From Argyresthia goedartella (lineage: Eukaryota > Arthropoda > Insecta > Lepidoptera > Argyresthiidae), in assembly GCA_949825045.1 (NCBI GenBank), contig OX463813.1:9486001-9550000 (forward strand): a DNA stretch of 64,000 bases, written 5' to 3'. Shown one piece after another: positions 51,701 to 60,700 of the stretch. Under the pieces are notes generated by a model. That model ran no database searches and was not told the DNA's origin. It worked only from the letters and a program-made list of their open reading frames with translations. A program made the translations under genes and the position numbers. Every line of letters starts with the position of its first letter. Position 1 is the stretch's first letter.

Positions 51701-54700
51701 ATGGACTTTCAGGTAAGTTTTTTTTTCGCATATTGATGCAAATAAAACATTCCATAATATCCCAATCAATCCTCAGGACGTCGAAAAACGGCAATCACCT
51801 CATTTGGGCTCTTCAAGTTTCCCAGAATGACGTTTGGCCTATGTAACGCAGCCCAGACATCTATCTATCTTCTATCTTCTAGAGGGGGTTGTAGTGCCTG
51901 CACCTGGCCCACTTGAGCGGGGCCTTTGTGCATGTCCCCTTCGCCTGCACATCTACTTCTGCCATCACAACTCCTGCACCAGCTGGAGAAGGAGGCCTGG
52001 GTGTTTAAGGAGCTCGTGGGGGTTTGTTGTGTCTCCTAGGATAGCCTGGTTTCTGTTGTGGATGGACATGCCAGTAGCATATGCTCTACTGTTTCATCCA
52101 CTTCCATGCACCCCCTGCACAGGGGGCTGTCCGTTGCACCTGTAATTGTCAAGTGTTTGTTTAGTGTACAATGGCCTGTAATAAGGCTTGTTAGTATTTT
52201 TATTTTACTGCGCGGCAGTCTCATTAAGTAATTCGTAAATTTATGGTTATAATTGTCTATAAAAAGTTTTGTGTTTTTGCAGTCTTCTCTGCTAGACCAT
52301 AATAGGTTTTGTTGCTGTACTGTGGCTTCTCTGAGCTTATTTTGTAGAGCTTTCACTGATAAGGGCGAGAATGGTGGAGGGCCGATTGCTGGCCTTTCTG
52401 CCCCTAATTTTGCTAGCTTGTCTGTCTGCTATTTGTCTTTTCCATTTTCCAGTACTGTATAGCCTTATGGTCGCCGATTTGGCCTCCTGCTGTACGAATA
52501 GGTCCAATGGTGGTATGTCTAGCATGATTTACAGTGCCGCTGATGGCGTTGACCTCATGCAGCCTGTCATGGCCACACATGCCATTCTCTGGAACTGCTG
52601 TAGTTGTGTTGTAGTTGTGCATAGTGTTGTTCGTTGCCACCATACCAGGGAGCCGTATGTGATGATGGGTCTCACCACAGCCATATACATCCATCGACAT
52701 ATTTTGGGCTGGAGTCCCCATCCGTTCCATACCATCTTCCTACACTGGAAGAACGATATGGTGGCTTTTTTAAGTGTTGCTTCCATGTGCTTGCTCCAAC
52801 TTAATTTGTGGTCAAGCCATACACCTAAATATTTCACTTCTTTTTATAAAGTTAGTGTTTTATTTAAGAGTTTGGGCAGCCTGTAACTGCCGTGGTTTTT
52901 TTTTTGTAAATAGTACCATCTCAGTTTTGGCGGGGCTTACTGAGAGTTCGTTATTTTTGCACCATGTTTCTAAGTACCGTAGTGCTAGTTGCATGCGGTC
53001 AAATATCGTGCTTATAAAAAGGCCGTTCACGAGTATTGTCACGTCATCGGCGTATGCTATTGAGTAGAATCCTCTTGTGTTGAGTTGTGTCACCAGGTCG
53101 TTGGCTACTAGTACCCACAGTAGTGGTGATATCACACCCCCCTGTGGACAGCCCTTGGCCACTTTGCATTTGATTTTATCGCTGATTTCCAGAGAGATTA
53201 TTCTTGATTCTAGCATTTTTGTTATCCAGGTTATCATGTAAGGGTTGGTGCCTAGTCTCTCCAATCCAGTTCTGATGCTACTGAAGTTTGTTTTATCAAA
53301 AGCTCCTTCGATGTCTATAAATACCGCCAGGCACGACTGTTGGCTTAGTATTGAGCTTTCTATTCTTCTGAACACTACGTGTAAGGCGGTCTCTGTAGAT
53401 TTTCCCGCTTGGTACGCATGTTGGTTTGGGTGTATAGGGTTGGTTCTCATGGGGCCGTCCCTTATAAATCTATCACACACTCTTTCTAACGTTTTCCGAA
53501 TAAATGATGTGAGACTTATAGGTCTGAAGGGTTTAGGTTCAGTTTAGTCGTCCTTGCCTGGTTTCAGCAGGAAGACTACTTTCACTTCTCTCCAGATCCT
53601 GGGCATTATTTTTTTTTACAAGTTTTGGTACAATGAGCTTTTTTTCCTATTGCAATAGAGCTGGTATTACGCCGTCTGGTCCTGGTGATTTATACGGAAG
53701 GAAAGAGCTGATCGCCCATCTCACCTTCTCATCATCTATCAGCTTTTTTACTTCCACCCATGCTTCCGGCGGGGGTGTTTATGTTTGCGAGGAGCTTGGT
53801 GTTTCCGCCGGTGTCTCTACCTCTTTTGCGGGTAGGATTGTACACCCCGGGAAATGCGTTTGTAGCAACACACTACAGAGCTCTTCTTCACTCTTGGTGT
53901 ATTCTCCATTCGGTTTCTTTATCGAACCAGGTTGGTGTTGTGGGTCTTTACTTATTAGCTTTTTGATTAGTGAGGCCTGCAACTCGCTGTTTATCGAGCT
54001 GCAGACATTTCTCCACGATTCTCTAAAATTGCACCTAGTTTGTTTTTTAAACTGGTTACGTGCTTTTTGAAAAGCTTTCCAGACGTCCTCTGCCTTCGTG
54101 TTGATGGCATGATTGAAAAGCTTTCTCATATTAACCCGCATTCTCTCCAGTTTGTCTTTAGATGGCTTCGCTGTCATTAGAGGGCAGGATTTGTTGTAGC
54201 TCTCATTTATCGCTCCCTTGAGTTGAATGACCGCTAATTCTATTTCTTCTGTTGTCTCCAGTTTGATGTTGTACTCCGTTCTAGATAAGTCCGTCTCTAG
54301 GTGCTGATAATACTCACCTATGTTGGTTTTTCTATGGTTACGAAATTGCCTAGGTTTCAACTTTATATTCTTCAGGCTGAAGGTAATCCATCTGTGATCC
54401 AAACACGATGCTTCTGATGAAACTCTCCATCCCGATATTAGGTCTAGAGCCAAAAAGTTGGCAATTGTTATGTCTGGTATTGTTTGTGCCTTTCTTGTGA
54501 CAAATGTGGGTTCTGATCTTCTATTTAGTGTCGACAGTTCGTATTTTGAGAGAAATTCCATGAGATCCTTACCTCTTTTGTTTATGTCCTTTCCGCCCCA
54601 TACGGTGCTGTGCGCGTTGGCATCGCATCCTATTACGAGGGGTATGTTATTTTCTTCACATTCTCTGACTAGCACCTCCAGTTCCTCCATAGGTATCTCC

Positions 54701-57700
54701 CCTTCGCCTGGCTGGTATGCCGAGGCGAGGTATAAGGAGAGACCCCCTTGCCCCGTGTCAATGTTCACCACGGTTAGAAGTGTTATTAACGTGGTTTTGT
54801 AGTGATTCGGGGCATATATGGCCGCCCTCACTTTTATGTTTGAATAGTAGGTATATATATTTCCAAATAAGTTATTGAAACCACATAGCCTGCTTTTATA
54901 AATTGCTGGCTCTTGTATAAGTGCGATCGTCTTCGGGTACTCTTCGAGAGTTCTCCGAAGGGCCGCTGCACCGGAGGAGCTATGTTGGATGTTGGCTTGT
55001 ATGATATTTGTGTTAGCGCCTTTTGCTATTGTTATTATATGTAGTGTGAATGTTTTTTTTTAATACATGTATACATATATTATATATATGTAAGTTATTT
55101 TATTATGTGTGCAAAGCATGTTGTGAAAGGACACATAATTATTATTACTCCCCCTCTGCTGGAGTTGAACTTTCGTCCTCGGAGCCGAGAAGCGCCTCGA
55201 CCTCGTCGGACATCGGTGAGCCAATCGCTAGGTTTCGGATACCTAGCGCTTCCCCCACGCTGCCCGCCGAGGCCCTGCGTGTTGGCAGAGTGTTGCTGCT
55301 ACCTTCAGCGTCACTCGGTGCGGGCTGCACCTCACTCGGCTGGCCGGCTGGAGCGGGTCTGGACCCAGTTCCGCCTGCCCTCCGTTTGAGCTCCACCTTC
55401 ACCGAGCCACACTTGTAGCAGACCTTCATCTGCCTTTTCTCCAGCTCCGGGATATCCGACTCGGGGATTCCGAATACCATGATGGCACCCTGAAGCTCCG
55501 AGTCGGTGTTTTTTAGCTCCCCCTTTAGAAGGCGCCAGCGACTCATGTCGATGCCGCGCTGACGGTTTGCCCTTATCAGTCGGAGCCTCAGCCCCTCGAT
55601 GTCAGTTCCCTGAACATCGGGAAGCCAGACCACCCCTTTGATGAGTTTTGGCAACTCCGTCATGCCGACCGCCATGAACTAGCAGCCTTCTTCCCATAGG
55701 GGGGGGGGGAGGGGGGGGAGGTTTGCTGTCGTGACCTTAAGCCACGCCACGGTTTCTTGGTCGAGGCTGGTGAATTTAAGTCCGCCTTGCGGCAGACGTT
55801 GCGGCATATGATCGAAGCCCGGGATAAGGTCTTGGGTCAGGTCATCTACCGCTTCTTCTTGTTGCTTCTCCATCTCTAGACGGAGAAGAACGCCTTGTTC
55901 GGCCGTCATATCTTGACCGTCAATGGGGACGATCACCATGATCAGGTGCGAGTTAGCAGCCTTGGCATAGGATAGTCCAGGTTGGACTCACTTGTCCCTT
56001 ACATTTGGGCCTGAATTACAGGGTCTTTTGAACGGTCCCCTAATCAACTCCCCGTTCGGCGACACCTGGTCATCAGACCTCATTCTTTTTGTTTAGGGTC
56101 TGCTTGTCCTGGCCACAGAGCTTGCCCCATGTGCTTGCTCTGATGACCCCTCCGATCTGCCCTTCCCCACCCCTTTGCCCTTACGGCGCCGAGGCGGCAG
56201 ACGGGGGAGGGCCCGAGTTTGCGCTTTCCCCAGTTAATTTTTCTTTTCCCGCAGGCACCTGCCCCTCCCCTTGGGCTGGTTGCTGCGAGAATGTATTTCG
56301 CCGTGATGTGGCTTGATTTAGGGGGTGGTGCTGTCCCGCACGCGGTCCCATAAAAGGAGCGTTGTGAGCCTGCCTTCCTGACCTTTTGGTGTTGTGGTGC
56401 TGTCCCGCACGCTTTCCCGTATGGGGAGCGGTGTGAGCCTGCACCACAGTTTCGTTGGTGTTGTGGTGGTGCTGTCCCGCACGCGATCCCATATTGGAAT
56501 TGGTGTGAGCCTGCGCCACAGTTCCGTATGTTAAGTGTTGGTGCTGTCCCGCACGCGGTCCCATGTTGGGATCGTTGTGAGCCGGCACCTCCACTTCCGC
56601 AAGGTTGAGGTTAGAGGCATCCGTGGCCCTAAGACGTATGGCCGCGACTATAGCAAGCTCCTCTGCAAGGCGCTGCTTCCTCTTCTTTGTCTTTGAGGCA
56701 CCACTTCTATCGTGCCTCTTATTTTTTGACTCATTTATCCTCCGAGGCGAGCGCGTGTCACCACGCGAGCAAATAGGTTGTTGGCCCCCAGAAAACGACC
56801 CACCGAGAACCTGCGGGGGGGGGGGGGGTCCAGTACTGGTAGTACAGGAACCCTCCTGGGGTATTAGATGCCCCGTATTTGACTCCATGGTTTTAACCCT
56901 TTCGGGCCCCATCTTTCAAGTTTGCAGTACGTTACGTACCGTTGCTGACGACTAGGCGTTGTCCGGCCAGTAAACCGGCACGGTACTGCGGACGCTGCGC
57001 ACTTACCGCCCGCAGGTCGTGATTTTTTAGAGTGCGCACGTACCATACACTTTATTTTCACCGCCAATCTTTGTCCCTCTGAAGGAGGCCGGATGGGCTG
57101 CCTTACGCCCTTACTTTAGAGTGTTCGCGCCGGAGAAAACTAAAACGCCGATCGTCATACCTGGAGGAGGTCAGATGGGCTCCCCTTGTCCGCGGCTACC
57201 TGCTCATGGAACAGGCAGCTGACCCTCCGATTGGGGGGCCATTCGCCATCCGCAACCTGCGACGCGCTTGGTCCCATGGGAAATGGGTCCTTCTAGATCA
57301 CCATGTCGGTCACCCGGAGGCATTTCGGGAGATGTTGACATATGTGGGTCCGTCAGGCAAGAGCAGCCCAGACTTATCAAAGGTTCATGAATGACGTAGT
57401 ATTAAAAGGCATAGAACAGATTAAGTGCGAGTCTACCAGGGAATCGAGTACCGAAAAATCGCATCTGTTACATTGATGACATCGCTATATTGAGTCACTG
57501 TGTGGAATGCCATAAGAAACACCTATATGTGGTTTGCCAAAGGTATAGTGAGTGCGGGCTAACCATCAATATGGCAAAGTGTGAATTTGCAAAAGATAAA
57601 GTAAAATTCCTTGGTTACGAAGTATCGACGGAGGGTATCAAACCCGTCCAAATTAAAGTGGAGGCCATCATGAATTTTCCCCGCCCACAAACAGTAGAAC

Positions 57701-60700
57701 AACTGAGAAGATTCTTAGGGATAATTAATTTTTACAGATCACATCTGCCCAGAGCCGTGGAACAACAGCAGGAACCACAGTTCCTGCTGTTGTTCCACGT
57801 TTCTGCAAGTTTCTGCACAACACTAAGAAAAGAGAGAATACCAGAATAACGTGGACGGAGGAGGCGTGTAAAGCATTTGAACAATTTAAGGTGAGCCTTA
57901 GAAACGCTATCACCTTAGCTCATCCATTAGAAGGCGTTCCTTTAGAACTGATGTCTGATGCATCTGATTCATGTATCGGCGGAGTACTACAGCAGTGGAA
58001 TGGTAAGTCGTGGAGACCGTTAGGATTTTACTCAAAGAAACTTTCCGGTACTCAGACTAAATATAGTACCTATGACAGAGAACTTCTAGCAATATACTTA
58101 TCAATCCAACATTTACAGAACATGATCGAAGGCCGACCATTGATAATCTTCACAGACCATAAGCCGCTATCATTCGCATTTACAAAGCCCGACAACGGCA
58201 AGGAGTTAGCTAGAAGAGTTAGACAATTAGCATACATGAGTGAGTTCTCAAAAGATATAAGACATATAAAAGGCGACCTCAACATTTTAGCTGACGCCTT
58301 GTCCCGTGTTGAAACAATAGAATGCCCCACTGTGTTCTATGTCGCAGACTAAGCAAGAGCGCAGGAAGCCGATACTCAGATTACATTACTGCTAAATGAA
58401 GCAAGCGATAAAAATAGATATGAATTGAAACAATGTAGCATGCCCAACTCAGACAGCAAGGTATATTGTGAAGAAACTCAAACAATATTAGACCATACGT
58501 CCCGGAAAATATGAGGAAACAAGTTTTTGGTGTAATTCATGGCATCAGCCATCCAGGTATTAAGACAACAAGGAGAATGGTAGCTTAGAGGTACTTTTGG
58601 CCAGATATGAATAAGGAAGTAGGCCTTTGGGCCAAAACTTGTATCGCCTGTCAGCGAGCCAAAGTAGTGCGTCATACCAGCTCCGGGATAGGGCAGTTTG
58701 AGAAGAAACAACGTTTTGAATATATTCAAGTCGACATAGTAGGCCCACTACAGACAACTCAAGAGGGTTACAGGTATGTAATGACAGTTATAGACAGATT
58801 CACCAGGTGGCCTGAGGCTTTCCCACTGAAAACAATAACGGCAGATATAGTTGCAAAAACGCTGTACGAGGGCTGGATTTGTTGATTTCGAAATTGTATG
58901 GTAATAACCATAGAGCAAGGCTGGCAATTCGAGAGTGATTTGTTAACAAAACTGATGAATATGTTGAGTGTAAAAAGAATCAGAACAACCGCATACCACC
59001 CCGAGAGCAACGGCATGATAGAACGCTGGCACCATAGCCTTAAGGCGGCGCTAATGGCAAGGTTATCGCAGACCTCGTGGGTGGACGAACTTCCAACGCT
59101 CCTGCTTGGATTGAGAACAACGATTCGTAGTGATTCAGGGATAAATACCGCCGAACTGGTATACTGACAGACAATCACATTACCGGGAGAAATGTATGTA
59201 CAAAGTCCGCAGAGATCGTTAGACGAACATGAGTACTTAGAAACACTGCATAAGGCAATGGCACAGAATCGGCCCCAGCCCAAGTCACACTCGAATTCTA
59301 GAGCCGTGTTTGTTCATCCGGACCTAAAATTATGTGAGTATGTAGTTATTAGAAACGACGCCGTACGCATACCTTTAGAGCCACCGTATGACGGACCGTA
59401 CAAAGTGGTAAGTAGAACAGATAAATATTATTCGATACAGTTGCCCAATAGAATCACGCAAGTTTCAATAGACAGGCTTAAACCTACATATTTAATTAGG
59501 GAAGACGAAGATACTTTTGACAGAAACCCAAAGGTAGCATCGAGAGTAAGGGACAGACAAACCAACAGACAATAGACATGCCACCCCCTTTTTCAAAGTC
59601 CGAGCCCGCGGCAGATTTAGTACCCGCTGGCGAAAAGTGCACACGTGGCGGCCGTATCGTCAAGCGACCCGTGCCCTTCATTAATTGAGCACACGAAATA
59701 GGTATAAGTTTTGAGTACATAAGAATATAGTTTTAAATACAGACATTGTCAGATGTTAAATGACGGAGGTTGTTGTAAGAAAAATGTTAACCTCAGCGGT
59801 CAGCACCATTATTTAGAACAGTCTATAGTTTAAATATAGTTGTACGAGAGTAAATCGACATTATTAACGCAATCTTGGTAAGAGGTACTTATTGGGCGCA
59901 TAGCGCATCAATTGCATCGAGTAAACAAAATTGCTATTTTTTTTGGAACATAATGGGTGGAAATCAAAGCAAGCACGAGGAAATACTAATTGCGCAAAAC
60001 GGAGCTAATAATGCGAGTCCGCGCATCAAAGAGGTAGAAACAAAAGTTAATAGTAATTTTATGGTGTTAATAGTGCAGACAGTGGCTGTAGTGTATATGT
60101 ATTTGTATATGGCCTTCAGACTTTACAAGAATCATCTAAGAAAATTATTTAAAAAGGACATGAATGCAGCATCCCAAAATGTGTAGCGATTAAGAAGTAG
60201 TCTCGTAAGTTTTTATTTTATTGATTGTATTCGCAATGTACGTTTGTACGTAATAAATGTATTTAATTTCAAGTCGGGCTTGAAACACATGCACCGCAAT
60301 GTATCGTTGGCTTGGGGACACAAAATAAATAGGTATACGTTTGTTTTTGTGTCATGCAATTTAATATGAAATGTACTAAGGATGGGTATTTTATGTTAGA
60401 CTTAAGTGGGTTATCCTCAGTTCAGCTTTGTATAACTGCAGTATTTCGTCAAAAGTAGTTTGATAACGTATTGTTGGAATGAGTATCAACGTAGGACTTT
60501 CGTGGGATTGTGTACTTAGTATGACGCTAAGGAGGTACTCATTCCAACAAGTTTTAAATAACGTATTTAATTTCAAATGTAATTTCTAATCTTTGAAATA
60601 GAAAGAAATATTATTTATTGAAACCTCAATGTTTTAGATGCTGGAGGCAAAGAGGCGACTAGAAACAATTTTTCAATTTAGTCGTTCCGTCGTAACGTTC

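Larger units (their letters stand above)
51859..57362 (-). mobile_element. LINE-E: near full-length LOA/I/R1-type LINE in Gypsy-C RT
   Basis: The element is 5,504 bp on the minus strand. The 11-bp duplication GCAGCCCAGAC flanks it (51,848-51,858 and 57,363-57,373), and joining across it restores the order of the Gypsy RT. The 3' tail at 51,859 is a short TAGA-type repeat. ORF1 pieces, AP endonuclease, RT and a C-terminal zinc-knuckle end are all present in order, all damaged. Confidence 0.9.
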
